From Acinetobacter cumulans (GTDB lineage Bacteria; Pseudomonadota; Gammaproteobacteria; Pseudomonadales; Moraxellaceae): a stretch of 64,000 nt of DNA. The notes under the pieces are model-generated. The model worked only from the letters and a program-made list of their open reading frames with translations, did not search any database and was not told the origin of the DNA. The position numbers and the translations under genes are program-made. Location: positions 124,001 to 188,000 of the forward strand of contig NZ_CP035934.2 in assembly GCF_003024525.3 (NCBI RefSeq). The letters are read 5' to 3'. Of the stretch, positions 10,607 to 19,358 are shown in pieces. Every line of letters starts with the position of its first letter. The stretch's first letter is position 1.

Positions 10607-10618
10607 TAACGATCGTTA
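10607..10618. promoter_or_regulatory. candidate TetR-family operator
   Basis: The perfect palindrome TAACGATCGTTA lies between the divergent TetR gene and SDR gene. Size and location fit an operator for the adjacent repressor; this is inference. Confidence 0.55.
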
Positions 10619-10674
10619 TCTAATAGAATATTGATAGCGCATGGAATAAAACAATCCAGCACGAGGGGATCGTC

Positions 10675-11364
10675 ATGGAAAATAATCAGCTGTCTCATCC
10701 AGCCAAGGGCGTGGCATTAATCATTGGTGCAGGAGATGCGACTGGCGGTGAAATTGCCAAGCGTTTTGCCCGCGGTGGCTATATAGCCTGCATGACGCGA
10801 AGAAATGCAGATAAGCTCGTGCCTCTAATAGAAGAAATTGAACAGCAGGGGGGCACGGCATTTGGTTTTGCTTCTGATGCGCGTAAAGAAGAACAGGTCG
10901 TTGAGCTGATGGAGCGGATTGAGTCTGAAATAGGGCCGATCGAAGTGCTGGTATTTAATATTGGTGCCAATGTGCCTTGTAGTATTTTGGAAGAAACAGC
11001 ACGTAAATATTTTAAAATATGGGAAATGGCCTGCTTTGGCGCATTTTTGACTGGCCGTGAAGCGGCGAAACGCATGGTGACACGGGAGCGTGGCACGATT
11101 ATTTTTACTGGTGCAACGGCGGGTATACGTGGTGCAGCCGGCTTTGCGGCTTTTGCAGGTGCAAAACATGCGCTTCGTGCCTTGGCGCAAAGTATGGCGA
11201 GAGAACTTGGCCCCCGTAATATTCATGTGGCGCATGTGGTGGTCGATGGTGCGATTGATACTGACTTTATTAAAGATACCTTTCCTGAGATGTATATGAA
11301 AAAGGCGCAAGACGGTATTTTAAACTCTGCACATATTGCTGAAAATTATTGGCATCTTTCATAG
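10675..11364 (+). CDS. SDR-family oxidoreductase, shortened by an in-frame TAG
   Basis: This short-chain dehydrogenase/reductase-like protein has a Rossmann glycine motif GAGDATGGEIA (about residues 18-28) and the conserved VFNIGAN segment near residue 95. The position of the usual catalytic Tyr in YxxxK is Phe here (FAGAK, near residue 160), so a classical SDR mechanism is doubtful. The frame stops at TAG 11362, but reads on for 19 more codons to TAA at 11422-11424. In the second copy (33761-33975) the TAG codon is CAG (Gln) and the downstream 19 residues are the same. The native length is thus 249 residues, and this copy loses its last 20. A GAGGGG ribosome-binding site precedes ATG 10675. 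Possibly still folded; it may be a recent pseudogene. Confidence 0.85.
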   Translation: MENNQLSHPAKGVALIIGAGDATGGEIAKRFARGGYIACMTRRNADKLVPLIEEIEQQGGTAFGFASDARKEEQVVELMERIESEIGPIEVLVFNIGANVPCSILEETARKYFKIWEMACFGAFLTGREAAKRMVTRERGTIIFTGATAGIRGAAGFAAFAGAKHALRALAQSMARELGPRNIHVAHVVVDGAIDTDFIKDTFPEMYMKKAQDGILNSAHIAENYWHLS

Positions 11365-11473
11365 CAACCACGGGATGCATGGACACATGAATTAGACCTC
11401 AGACCCTGGATGGAGCGCTGGTAAGGATATAAAAAGAATTGAATGGACACATAAAATGACGAGGACTTTGAAA

Positions 11474-12058
11474 ATGAGCAAGATTGAATTTTATTTTGAT
11501 TTAGGTAGCCCATATAGCTTTTTGGGGTTTCACCGTATACAGCAGATTGCTGAGCAACATCAGGCAGAAATGATATGGAAACCGATGTTATTAGGAGGGG
11601 TCTTTAAAGCGACTGGGAATAACAGTCCAATGGCTGTGCCAGCCAAAGCACGCTATTCGATGATTGATTTACAGCGCTGGGCCAAGCTATGGCATATTCC
11701 TGTACAGATGAATCCTTATTTTCCAATTAATACCTTAATGCTAATGCGTTTGCTTACTGCTGTGCAGTTATATCAGCCAGCGCATTTTCAACGGGTTTTG
11801 ACTGCGCTATTTGATGCCATGTTTGCTCAGCCACGTAGTTTAAATGATGTGACAGAGCTGATGAATTTAGCGCAAGAATTAGGTTTTGAAGTCACTCAAG
11901 TACAGGCGTGGCTAGAAGATGAAAAGGTGAAATCTGAGCTGAAGGCGGTCACACAAGAAGCGATTGATCGTGGGGTGTTTGGTGCACCAACGTGGTTTGT
12001 AGCAGATGAAATGTATTGGGGGGTTGACCATCTGCATTTTGTGGAAGCTGCGCTATAG
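11474..12058 (+). CDS. DsbA-fold 2-hydroxychromene-2-carboxylate isomerase-like protein (copy 1)
   Basis: This is a thioredoxin-fold protein of the kappa-GST/HCCA-isomerase group, 194 residues. It begins with the signature FYFDLGSPYSFLG, where Ser replaces the redox Cys of true DsbA. It ends with GVFGAPTWFVADEMYWGVDHL, the family's cis-Pro and C-terminal motif. Such enzymes are glutathione-dependent isomerases in aromatic degradation, but the substrate here is unknown. I chose ATG 11474 because GAGG lies 9 bases upstream; an ATG at 11456 lacks a good site. It follows the SDR gene in the same direction and converges on aldehyde dehydrogenase. The protein is identical to that at 34025-34609. 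Confidence 0.88.
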   Translation: MSKIEFYFDLGSPYSFLGFHRIQQIAEQHQAEMIWKPMLLGGVFKATGNNSPMAVPAKARYSMIDLQRWAKLWHIPVQMNPYFPINTLMLMRLLTAVQLYQPAHFQRVLTALFDAMFAQPRSLNDVTELMNLAQELGFEVTQVQAWLEDEKVKSELKAVTQEAIDRGVFGAPTWFVADEMYWGVDHLHFVEAAL

Positions 12059-12089
12059 AGAATTGAATAGCTTCTAAACAGGTCAAATA

Positions 12090-12115
12090 AAAAAGCGAAC
12101 CGAAGTTCGCTTTTT
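12090..12115. terminator. bidirectional terminator between DsbA-like gene and aldehyde dehydrogenase (copy 1)
   Basis: Stem AAGCGAAC/GTTCGCTT with A and T runs sits between two convergent stops. The same hairpin recurs at 34641-34666. Confidence 0.9.
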
Positions 12116-12140
12116 AGGGTTTAACCATAGACTAACTCAA

Positions 12141-13652
12141 TTAGAAGAAGCCCATAGGTTTAGTAGAATAGCTCACCAACAGGTTTTTGGTTTGTTGGTA
12201 ATGGTCGAGCATCATTTTGTGGTTTTCACGGCCGATGCCTGATTTTTTGTAGCCACCGAAGGCCGCATGCGCAGGATAGATATGGTAGCAGTTGGTCCAT
12301 ACGCGACCGGCTTGAACCGCACGGCCTGCTCGGTATGAAGTATGTGCTGATCGTGACCATACGCCTGCGCCAAGGCCATAAATCGTGTCGTTGGCGATCT
12401 TGATGGCATCATCGAAATCTTTAAATGTGGTTACAGCAAGTACGGGCCCAAAAATTTCTTCTTGGAAAGTTTTCATGCTGTTGTTGCCTTTAAAGATGGT
12501 TGGTTCGATGTAGAAGCCTGTACCAACTTCTTGGCGTTCACCACCACCGGTCAGCACTTGCGCACCTTCTGCACGACCAGTTGCGATACAACCTAAGATT
12601 TTATCTTGTTGCTCTTGCGAAGCTTGAGCGCCAATCATGGTGTTAGTATCCAGTGGGTGGCCAGTCTTAATGCGCTTTACACGTTCAATGGCTTTTTCAA
12701 GGAATTTATCTGCAATGCTTTCATGGACTAAAGCACGTGAAGGACAGGTACAAATTTCACCTTGGTTGAGTGCAAACATGGCAAAGCCTTCCAGCGCTTT
12801 ATCCAAAAAGTCATCGTCTTGATCCATCACATCTTCAAAGAAAATGTTTGGTGATTTTCCACCAAGTTCCAGTGTTACAGGAATAATATTTTCAGTGGCA
12901 TACTGCATGATCATTTGGCCGACAGCCGTAGAACCCGTAAATGCAATTTTGGCAATACGTGGATTAGTTGCCAATGGACGGCCGACTTCTACGCCGTATC
13001 CGTTGACAATATTCAGTACGCCAGCAGGTAGGATGTCTTGGATTAATTCTGCCAAAACCAAAATGCTGGCTGGAGTTTGCTCAGCAGGTTTAAGCACAAT
13101 GCAGTTACCCGCAGCCAAGGCAGGTGCAAGTTTCCAAGCCGCCATTAAGATAGGGAAGTTCCAAGGAATAATTTGCCCCACAACACCCAAAGGTTCATGG
13201 AAATGGTAAGCAATGGTGTCACCATCAATTTCCGAAATACCGCCTTCTTGTGCGCGGATGCAGCTAGCAAAGTAGCGGAAATGGTCAATGGTGAGTGGAA
13301 TGTCTGCAGCCAGTGTTTCACGTACAGGTTTGCCGTTGTCCCATGTTTCTGCAACGGCCAATAATTCTAGATTTTCTTCTAAGCGATCTGCAATTTTCAG
13401 TAACAGATTAGAGCGAGTAGTCGGTGATGTATTGTTCCATTCGGCTTTGGCTGCGTGCGCAGCATCGAGCGCTAACTCAATATCTTCAGCCGATGAACGT
13501 GGAATTTTGGTAAATGCTTTGCCGTCAACTGGGGAGATGTTGTCAAAATATTCGCCTTTTACTGGTGCGACCCATTTGCCACCAATAAAGTTTTCATATT
13601 GTGATTTAAATTGAACTTTTGAGCCGTCTGTATTTGGATCTGCGTAACGCAT
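12141..13652 (-). CDS. NAD-dependent aldehyde dehydrogenase (copy 1)
   Basis: The enzyme oxidises aldehydes to acids. The 503-residue protein starts [20 protein letters not shown] and is of the ExaC/AcoD type used in ethanol and acetoin metabolism. Motifs are the NAD-binding FTGSTAVGQ, the general-base Glu in [11 protein letters not shown], the catalytic Cys in [11 protein letters not shown] near residue 300, and [11 protein letters not shown] use ATG 13652; the open frame runs 24 codons further without family resemblance. From about 12240 on, the coding sequence appears the same as the copy at 34692-36203, while flanking DNA differs. Unlike copy 2, no regulator gene is next to it. Confidence 0.95.
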   Translation of the reverse strand: MRYADPNTDGSKVQFKSQYENFIGGKWVAPVKGEYFDNISPVDGKAFTKIPRSSAEDIELALDAAHAAKAEWNNTSPTTRSNLLLKIADRLEENLELLAVAETWDNGKPVRETLAADIPLTIDHFRYFASCIRAQEGGISEIDGDTIAYHFHEPLGVVGQIIPWNFPILMAAWKLAPALAAGNCIVLKPAEQTPASILVLAELIQDILPAGVLNIVNGYGVEVGRPLATNPRIAKIAFTGSTAVGQMIMQYATENIIPVTLELGGKSPNIFFEDVMDQDDDFLDKALEGFAMFALNQGEICTCPSRALVHESIADKFLEKAIERVKRIKTGHPLDTNTMIGAQASQEQQDKILGCIATGRAEGAQVLTGGGERQEVGTGFYIEPTIFKGNNSMKTFQEEIFGPVLAVTTFKDFDDAIKIANDTIYGLGAGVWSRSAHTSYRAGRAVQAGRVWTNCYHIYPAHAAFGGYKKSGIGRENHKMMLDHYQQTKNLLVSYSTKPMGFF

Positions 13653-13984
13653 ATTGACTGTTCCTTTGCTTATTATGGTGTTCTTCAACGTCATACAAAG
13701 CCTATGCTTTGTTCTCAGGTACAACTGCGCGTTTTTAGTCGCTCTTTGAATATAAGAGTGGATGGTGGTGCTTTGAATGGCAAATTACATCTTTTAGACA
13801 ATTTATTTAGGGTGTGGGTGCTTGGCTGTTAACTCAGTCACGATTTTGTTTTGTATGGGATATTTCGAAGCAATAAAGGAGATAAGGCACTCGCTTAGTT
13901 TAGTGTTGGACTAACATTTAGATGTGGCCTTAAAGATGTGTAGAAGGTGATCCCTTTAAGGCCTAGGCTGGTGAGATTGTAAAA
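13653..13984. other. gap between aldehyde dehydrogenase and hydrolase (copy 1)
   Basis: These 332 bases occupy the place where copy 2 carries a GAF-domain activator gene (36414-37601). I see no recognisable remnant of that gene. The aldehyde dehydrogenase promoter should lie here. Confidence 0.5.
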
Positions 13985-14950
13985 TTACAATCCTTTGTGG
14001 TTAAGCCAAGTAAATAATTGTTGGTATACCTGTTCGCGTACAGGCTTTTGCGATAGCACTAAGTCGTGAAGGCCATGATGAATACTTTGGATGGTGACAT
14101 CGCCCTGAATTTTTTTCGCATATTTAGCAATATCTTTCACGCCTAAAATTACATCGCTGCTTTGTGCATCTTTACCCCATTTACGCGGATTTTTGGTTTG
14201 ATTGGAATGCATGACTAAAATTGGAATATTTAACTGAACACCTTGATGGATTTCTTTTTGTGCTTCATGAATGGCGGTGATAAAGCTTAGGCGTACTTTG
14301 GGGTAGGTGGTCTTTTTCCAATCTAGGTTAAAGTCCCATTCACCTTTTAAGTCTTTGTGAAGACTGGGTGTGTACCACTTGTTGAGCTCACTTGGAAACT
14401 GTAAGTCTGGAAAAACTTTGCCTAGCCGACTCAGCTGAGGAACACCAAGCTTGCGTTTCAGTGGATTCATATTGAAGTCATAAAAAGGGCTGTTGACCCA
14501 AAGTGCTTTAATCAGTGGGTGATTAGGATTGTGACTTGCATATAGTGTTGTGGTTAAGCCACCAGTGGAGTGCCCACAGAGCAGTACTGCATCGTGGTCT
14601 TCTGCTCCAATGATATCAAGGGCTTGATTAATTTCTGCATCATATTCGGCAATCTTACGCACGTTATAGTATTTTTGATGTGGCAAAATTGAGCGTCCGT
14701 ATTTTCTTAAATCGAGTGCATAAAAATCAAAACCGTGTTGGTTAAATTGCGCCGCCATTTCTGTTTGAAAAAAATAATCAATAAAGCCGTGAATATATAA
14801 AACAGCTTTAGAGGTGGTTGAAGTGGCTTTTTTGCGGATTAAGGTTGCTGTGACGGGGCCTTCAAAATCATCGGAAAATTTTAGGGTTGTTTGCTCATAG
14901 CCTGCGCCCAAGATGTCGGGCTGATAGGTGCATGCAGAAAGATCATTCAT
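13985..14950 (-). CDS. alpha/beta hydrolase (copy 1, intact)
   Basis: A serine hydrolase of 321 residues in the alpha/beta fold. Its oxyanion region is LYIHGFIDYFF, the nucleophile elbow is LLCGHSTGGL, and the catalytic His lies in HHGLHDLV near the C-terminus. It resembles lysophospholipase-like enzymes; the substrate is unknown. I chose ATG 14950 (MNDLSACTYQPD) because the paralogue at 37611-38579 starts at the matching place (TYQPD); the frame runs 33 codons further. It directly abuts the tRNA-Gly remnant that bounds the island, so it is probably the last native gene on the left side. Confidence 0.87.
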   Translation of the reverse strand: MNDLSACTYQPDILGAGYEQTTLKFSDDFEGPVTATLIRKKATSTTSKAVLYIHGFIDYFFQTEMAAQFNQHGFDFYALDLRKYGRSILPHQKYYNVRKIAEYDAEINQALDIIGAEDHDAVLLCGHSTGGLTTTLYASHNPNHPLIKALWVNSPFYDFNMNPLKRKLGVPQLSRLGKVFPDLQFPSELNKWYTPSLHKDLKGEWDFNLDWKKTTYPKVRLSFITAIHEAQKEIHQGVQLNIPILVMHSNQTKNPRKWGKDAQSSDVILGVKDIAKYAKKIQGDVTIQSIHHGLHDLVLSQKPVREQVYQQLFTWLNHKGL

Positions 14951-15049
14951 TGTTATTCTCAGCGTTTGATTTTTAATCTTATCCTTGATGAAGGCATTGG
15001 ATTTGTCAACGACTGTCTGAGTGGTATTTTTTGTGTTTTGTATGGGCAT

Positions 15050-15081
15050 AAAAAAACCCTCATCAAAGATGAGGGTTTTTT
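15050..15081. terminator. terminator next to the left tRNA-Gly remnant
   Basis: A-run, stem AACCCTCATC/GATGAGGGTT and T-run. A related hairpin lies at the same distance from the complete tRNA-Gly at 48.74 kb, so it is probably the original tRNA terminator. Confidence 0.8.
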
Positions 15082-15132
15082 GAATTTGGAGCGGGAAAGG
15101 AGACTCGAACTCCCGACCCCAACCTTGGCAAG
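15077..15132. repeat. left attachment repeat: 3' part of tRNA-Gly (attL)
   Basis: These 56 bases are identical to 48741-48796. They cover five T residues, the flank GAATT and the 3' 46 bases of tRNA-Gly(GCC), ending inside the anticodon stem at CCAACCTTGGCAAG. The 5' part of the tRNA is missing; instead AGTCACCGAC follows, which resembles the sequence beside the middle core at 31661. This is the expected scar of an element integrated into a tRNA gene. Confidence 0.82.
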
Positions 15133-15490
15133 AGTCACCGACATAAAATACACTAAATTACATAATTGGTATGTTAATAAACTCTATATATAACAGTTAT
15201 ATAGAGTTTTAATTTTGTGTGACGTAATTTAAGGTGGGGTAGGGTACTTTGATTTTTGGTCACTAATTTATTGTGATAATCAACAATAATAACTAACATT
15301 CATATGCTTAATCTAAGAGTGTTTTACTGACTGGTATAATTTTATGATGAGAGGGGTGTTGCCTGAGGCTACGGTTTCTGTTTGGCCTTTTGGCGTAAGA
15401 CGTACAAATATAAGCTTTCTACTTTTTCACGTGTCCATGGTGTGGTACGCAAGAATCGTAATGATGATTTAACACTTGGGTCTATGCAAA
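15133..15490. other. left end of the island, no intact gene
   Basis: AT-rich DNA starting AGTCACCGAC. It holds a TGGTCAC motif at 15257-15263 and an inverted repeat around 15180-15210 (AAACTCTATATA, six-base loop, matching arm). Spacing and composition resemble 31661-31800, so both may be end arms of related elements. An open stretch near 15408-15490 (reading [13 protein letters not shown]) may be a gene scrap that I cannot identify. Confidence 0.5.
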
Positions 15491-15745
15491 AACTGAACCG
15501 TACCGGGTTTGTCGGAGACTTTTTTATTTAAGTTAGGCCACCTGACCTAACGGGTTAATCTTATAATCGTACATTGCTTCAAGCTCAAAAGACGATACAT
15601 AACTCAGCGCATCAAGCACCATATCTGTATTCTTACGTGTTGATACTTTCCAGCCAACAATTGCACATGAAAAAACATCAATAATAAATGTGGTTTAGAC
15701 CCAATCTGAATGAGTTTTAATATATGTGAAGTCAGCGACCTGAGA
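15491..15745 (-). pseudogene. IS3-family transposase remnant
   Basis: The minus-strand translation gives VADFTYIKTHSDWV, a stop, then TTFIIDVFSCAIVGWKVSTRK and NTDMVLDAL, the catalytic-core pattern of IS3-family OrfB. It then jumps to YVSSFELEAMYD, the C-terminal end of such proteins. An internal deletion and a stop codon show it is dead. The outer IS end (ACCGTACCGGGTTTGTCGG region) follows at 15497-15520. Confidence 0.75.
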
Positions 15746-15776
15746 TACCGTCTTGGTAGTCAATCAGGTTTTGAGA

Positions 15777-15841
15777 TTATTCGGCTAATAAATAATCTCT
15801 TTGATAGGCAGCCTGATGTTTTAAAACGCTATAACACAGAT
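15777..15841 (-). pseudogene. IS110-family transposase C-terminus, distal piece
   Basis: This piece reads CYSVLKHQAAYQRDYLLAE then stop on the minus strand. Removing the composite transposon (15842-20171) and one 9-base duplicate joins it in frame to the piece at 20172-20226, giving NKMCALGAAMRKLIYLCYSV, the typical IS110-family C-terminal block. It is the target of the composite transposon. Confidence 0.72.
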
Positions 15842-15859
15842 CTCTGTACACGACAAATT

Positions 15860-16956
15860 TCATAGGATCCTTGTCCTATCAGGCTTTTCTTTCTTAAAAT
15901 TGCTAGCACTTTCTTAAATTCTTCTTTTTTTCCAAAACCAATCAAACGTAGAATAGCCATTTGAACATAGTCCAAACCGTAGCGAAATAAACTTACTGAA
16001 AGTCGTCCATGCTTCTTTATTTTTATCGCTTTTTTCCGATCATGTTGCCATTCACCTGTTAAATAGCACCAACAGAAACCGATAGCTAGCACTGCTATCA
16101 ATTTCTTGACTCGTCTAGGGTGGGTCTGTTAAACGAGTATTTTCAAGATTGAATCCACGTCCTTTGAGACAACTAAATAACGTTTCGATTTCCCAGCGTA
16201 ATGCATAATCACGAATAGCAGAAGCATTAAACATAGGAGAAACAACAAGTAAAAGTTCTCCATCTTCTAATCGTAGCGCACTAATATACAGTTTCACTCG
16301 ACCAACCCAAATACGTCGTTTACGACATTCAGTTTGACCAACTTGAAGATGACGAAATAAATCACTAATTTTATGATTCTTGGCTAAGTGATTGGTCACA
16401 ATAAAGTTTTTTTAACACGTATACAGAAGTTAATGTCATTTTCAATTAACCATGTAAACCATTTCTCACCGATAAATTCTCTGTCTGCAAACACATTCAC
16501 AATACGATCTTTACCAAAAATGGAGATAAAGCGTTGAATCAAAGCAATACGCTCTTTTGTATCTGAATTTCCACGTTTATTGAGCAATGTCCAAACAATA
16601 GGTATCGCTATTCCACGATAGACGATGGCTAACATCAAGATATTAATATCTCGTTTTCCCCATTTCCAATTAGTTCTATCCAAAGTTAATTGGACTTTAT
16701 CGAATGAAAATATATTGAAAATTAACTGAGAAATTTGACGATAATCGAAATACTGATCTGCAAAGAAGCGTTGTATACGTCGATAAAATGATTGTGGTAA
16801 GCACTTGATGGGTAAGGCTTTAGATGCAGAAGAAAGATTACATGTCTGTTTTACAATTAATGCAAGCATAATCAGTGTAAAACATTTTGCATGTGACTTG
16901 TTCCACTTTAGATATTTGTTTAAGATGAGATGTAACTCATTGAAATGTGTCATCAT
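15860..16956 (-). pseudogene. IS4-family transposase, broken (left copy)
   Basis: The N-terminal ORF (16396-16956) contains LTLDRTNWKWG and NVFADREF, the first two acidic catalytic regions. A second ORF (16115-16399) and a third (15829-16101) hold the rest, including YALRWEIETLFSCLKGRGF (catalytic Glu, YREK-like signature). The first break is at an A-run, and the two-ORF layout there is also known for ISAba1. The second break is a 4-base insertion near 16120 relative to the right copy, which disrupts the gene. It is probably inactive. Confidence 0.8.
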
Positions 16957-16964
16957 ATTCGTCG

Positions 16965-16992
16965 TCAGAAAACAAGTATTATGCCATTATTT
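16965..16992 (+). promoter_or_regulatory. outward promoter of the left IS, facing oleate hydratase
   Basis: TCAGAA (16965-16970), a 16-base spacer and TTATTT (16987-16992) match the layout of the well-known ISAba1 outward promoter (TTAGAA, 16 bases, TTATTT), with one base changed in the -35 box. It points right, toward the gene at 17337. Activity is inferred. Confidence 0.65.
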
Positions 16993-17336
16993 CAATGAGT
17001 TATCTTTTTTTGTCGTGTACAAAGATATTTTTTAATGATAAATAAAAAGCCTATTTTTAAAGAAATTTAGCATACGGCATAGTGAAAACAACAATAGAGC
17101 AATTACTCAACAATAAACATTAACATCAATTATTTAGATCATATTCAATTTTAATAAAAAGACAAATGTGTATTAAAAATAGCCATCATACGTCTATTTT
17201 TGATTACAAAATATAATGAGGGGATTGCTTCCCATTTCATACATTTTTCATATATAAAAAGACATACTATTTTTAAGGTTTTTCTAAACCAATTTTTTTA
17301 CTTCATAATTTTTAACATCATAATTAAAGGTGAACC

Positions 17337-18956
17337 ATGCAAAATAAGAAGCGCACCCCATTAGACGCGCAACAGTCCCATCTTTGGATTATTGGTGGTG
17401 GTATCGCAGGTATGGCTGCTGCTGCATTTGCAATCCGTGATGCCAAAGTCCCTGCCAAAAATATCCATATTTTAGAAGAACTCGATATTTCAGGTGGTTC
17501 GATGGATGGTGGACATACACCGCATGCCGCGCAAGCTTGGGTAACACGTGGTGGGCGAATGCTGACCGATGAAACTTATTTGTGCCTATGGGACTTATTT
17601 TCCAGTATTCCATCTTTGGAAAATCCAGACATTTCGGTGCGTGAAGAATGTCGTGAGTTTAATGAAAAAGTGAAAACCCACGCCAATGCACGGTTGATTG
17701 ATGCCGAACATGTCATTGCGGATGCAGCAAAGCTTGGTCTGAATACGCTACATCGTGCACAGATGCTGCGCCTATTAGCTTCAAAAGAAGAAAAAATTGG
17801 CAGTCGCCGCATTGATGAGTTTTTTGATGAAACCTTTTTTGAAACCAATTTCTGGCGCATGTGGCGCACGACTTTCGCTTTTCAAAAATGGCACAGTGCA
17901 GCAGAGTTAAGACGCTATTTCTTGCGTTTTATTCAAGAATTGCCACGCATTCATACCTTAGCGGGTGTGAAACGTACCAAGTACAACCAATATGACTCGA
18001 TGATTCTGCCCCTACAGCGTTGGTTAGTCGCACAAGGCGTCGATGTGCGTTTTGGACACTATGTCACAGATGCAGACTTCATTACCAATGCTGAAACTCA
18101 AGAACGCTACGCTTCACGCCTATATGTACAATTGCCTGAAGGCTCAGAGCAAATTAATCTGAAAGCCAATGATTTAGCTATTTTCACTTTAGGCTCTATT
18201 ACAGCAGACTCACGTTATGGCGGTAATCATGACGTGCCTGCCCTTATTCGTCATCGAGAAGATCATGGCTGGACGCTTTGGGAAACGCTGGCACAAAAAG
18301 CCCCAGACTTTGGCCGTCCAATGACTTTTTATGGCAATGTCGATGAACATAAGTGGGAGTCTTTCACTCTGACCATGAAAGATGACGTGCTACTTAAACG
18401 TATTATTGACTATACAGGCAATGAACCAGGCACAGGCGCACTCATGACTTGGTATGAGTCGGGTTGGCATTTATCCATCGTGGTTCCTGCACAGCCACAC
18501 TTTGCCGACTTACCTGAAGGTTTATATACCTTATGGGGCTACGGTTTCCAAATTGACCATATAGGCGATTACATCAAAAAACCAATGTCCGAAGCCACGG
18601 GGCAAGAAATCCTAACAGAACTGATTAAACAGCTCGGTTTTGACGACATTTTAGATCATGTTTTGGCAACGACTGATGTTACTACCGCCATGATGCCATA
18701 CGCCTCTGCCCTATTCGCCTGCCGTAAACCGGGGGATCGTCCACAGGTAATTCCACAAGGCTCACAAAACTTTGCTTTCCTTGGACAGTTTGTGGAAATT
18801 GAAGATGACGTGGTCTTTACTGTGGAATATTCAGTTCGTGGGGCGATGCTTGCCATTTATGAATTTTTTGGGGTGGAACGTGAAATCCCTGAAATTTACA
18901 ACGGTCTACTTGATCCTAAAGTGGGTTTAAAAGCTTTAGAAACAGTGTTCCACTAA
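17337..18956 (+). CDS. ohyA: oleate hydratase (MCRA family)
   Basis: This FAD-dependent enzyme adds water to the 9,10 double bond of oleic acid, giving 10-hydroxystearate, and is thought to detoxify unsaturated fatty acids. The 539-residue protein has the FAD motif IIGGGIAGMAAAAFAIRD (about residues 18-35), the family hallmark GGSMDGGHTPHAAQAWVTRG near 52-71, and the central YNQYDSMILPLQRWL. An AAAGGTG ribosome-binding site precedes ATG 17337. It is the only gene of the composite transposon. The 312 bases upstream are AT-rich and hold the IS promoter just beyond. Confidence 0.93.
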   Translation: MQNKKRTPLDAQQSHLWIIGGGIAGMAAAAFAIRDAKVPAKNIHILEELDISGGSMDGGHTPHAAQAWVTRGGRMLTDETYLCLWDLFSSIPSLENPDISVREECREFNEKVKTHANARLIDAEHVIADAAKLGLNTLHRAQMLRLLASKEEKIGSRRIDEFFDETFFETNFWRMWRTTFAFQKWHSAAELRRYFLRFIQELPRIHTLAGVKRTKYNQYDSMILPLQRWLVAQGVDVRFGHYVTDADFITNAETQERYASRLYVQLPEGSEQINLKANDLAIFTLGSITADSRYGGNHDVPALIRHREDHGWTLWETLAQKAPDFGRPMTFYGNVDEHKWESFTLTMKDDVLLKRIIDYTGNEPGTGALMTWYESGWHLSIVVPAQPHFADLPEGLYTLWGYGFQIDHIGDYIKKPMSEATGQEILTELIKQLGFDDILDHVLATTDVTTAMMPYASALFACRKPGDRPQVIPQGSQNFAFLGQFVEIEDDVVFTVEYSVRGAMLAIYEFFGVEREIPEIYNGLLDPKVGLKALETVFH

Positions 18957-19358
18957 GTTTTTAATATATAGCGATAAGAGCACCTTTATGTCGCCACTAT
19001 TACATAGTTTAATTTAAGCAACGTTTGGATACACGAGTGTGGCAGGGATGCCACACGTTATCCATCATAATAGGGATGTTATGTATGGGTAACAAAGGCT
19101 TTTGCTTTCTTTTGGCTTATCAAAAGTAAGGGTATTGCCTACACAAACACCTTTTATACTTTATTGAAAGTTGAGGCCGTGTACGCACCTAATTTTAAAT
19201 TGGATAAAAAGAAAAATTAGATAAAACTTTATACCTCATTCGTAAATAAATTGACTAATCAACATAGGAAAAACATCTCCACGTTTTAAATAATACTCCG
19301 AAACTGACTAAGTGCTTTTCTATCTTTTTCTCATGATTTTAGATTTCATAAAAATTAC
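18957..19358. other. non-coding part of composite transposon
   Basis: These 402 bases hold no convincing gene. An inverted repeat GTGTGGCA/TGCCACAC lies near 19037-19056. A block of short GGGATG motifs and a TTTTGGCTTATCAAAAG palindrome follow to 19128; the hairpin may end the oleate hydratase transcript. Confidence 0.5.

Larger units (their letters stand above)
15842..17024 (-). mobile_element. IS4-family insertion sequence, ISAba1-like, left copy
   Basis: It is 1,183 bases, bounded by 16-base inverted repeats CTCTGTACACGACAAA and TTTGTCGTGTACAAAG with one mismatch. Size, ends and protein resemble ISAba1 but are not identical to what I recall of it. The transposase lies on the minus strand in three pieces. 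Confidence 0.85.

Noticed and set aside
12844-13209. 121-codon plus-strand frame, repeated at 35395-35760
   Set aside because: It occurs twice only because the aldehyde dehydrogenase on the other strand occurs twice; no independent support.
16805-17035. Plus-strand frame antisense to the IS4 transposase start
   Set aside because: It is a shadow of the transposase and IS end; the same shadow occurs in the right copy.
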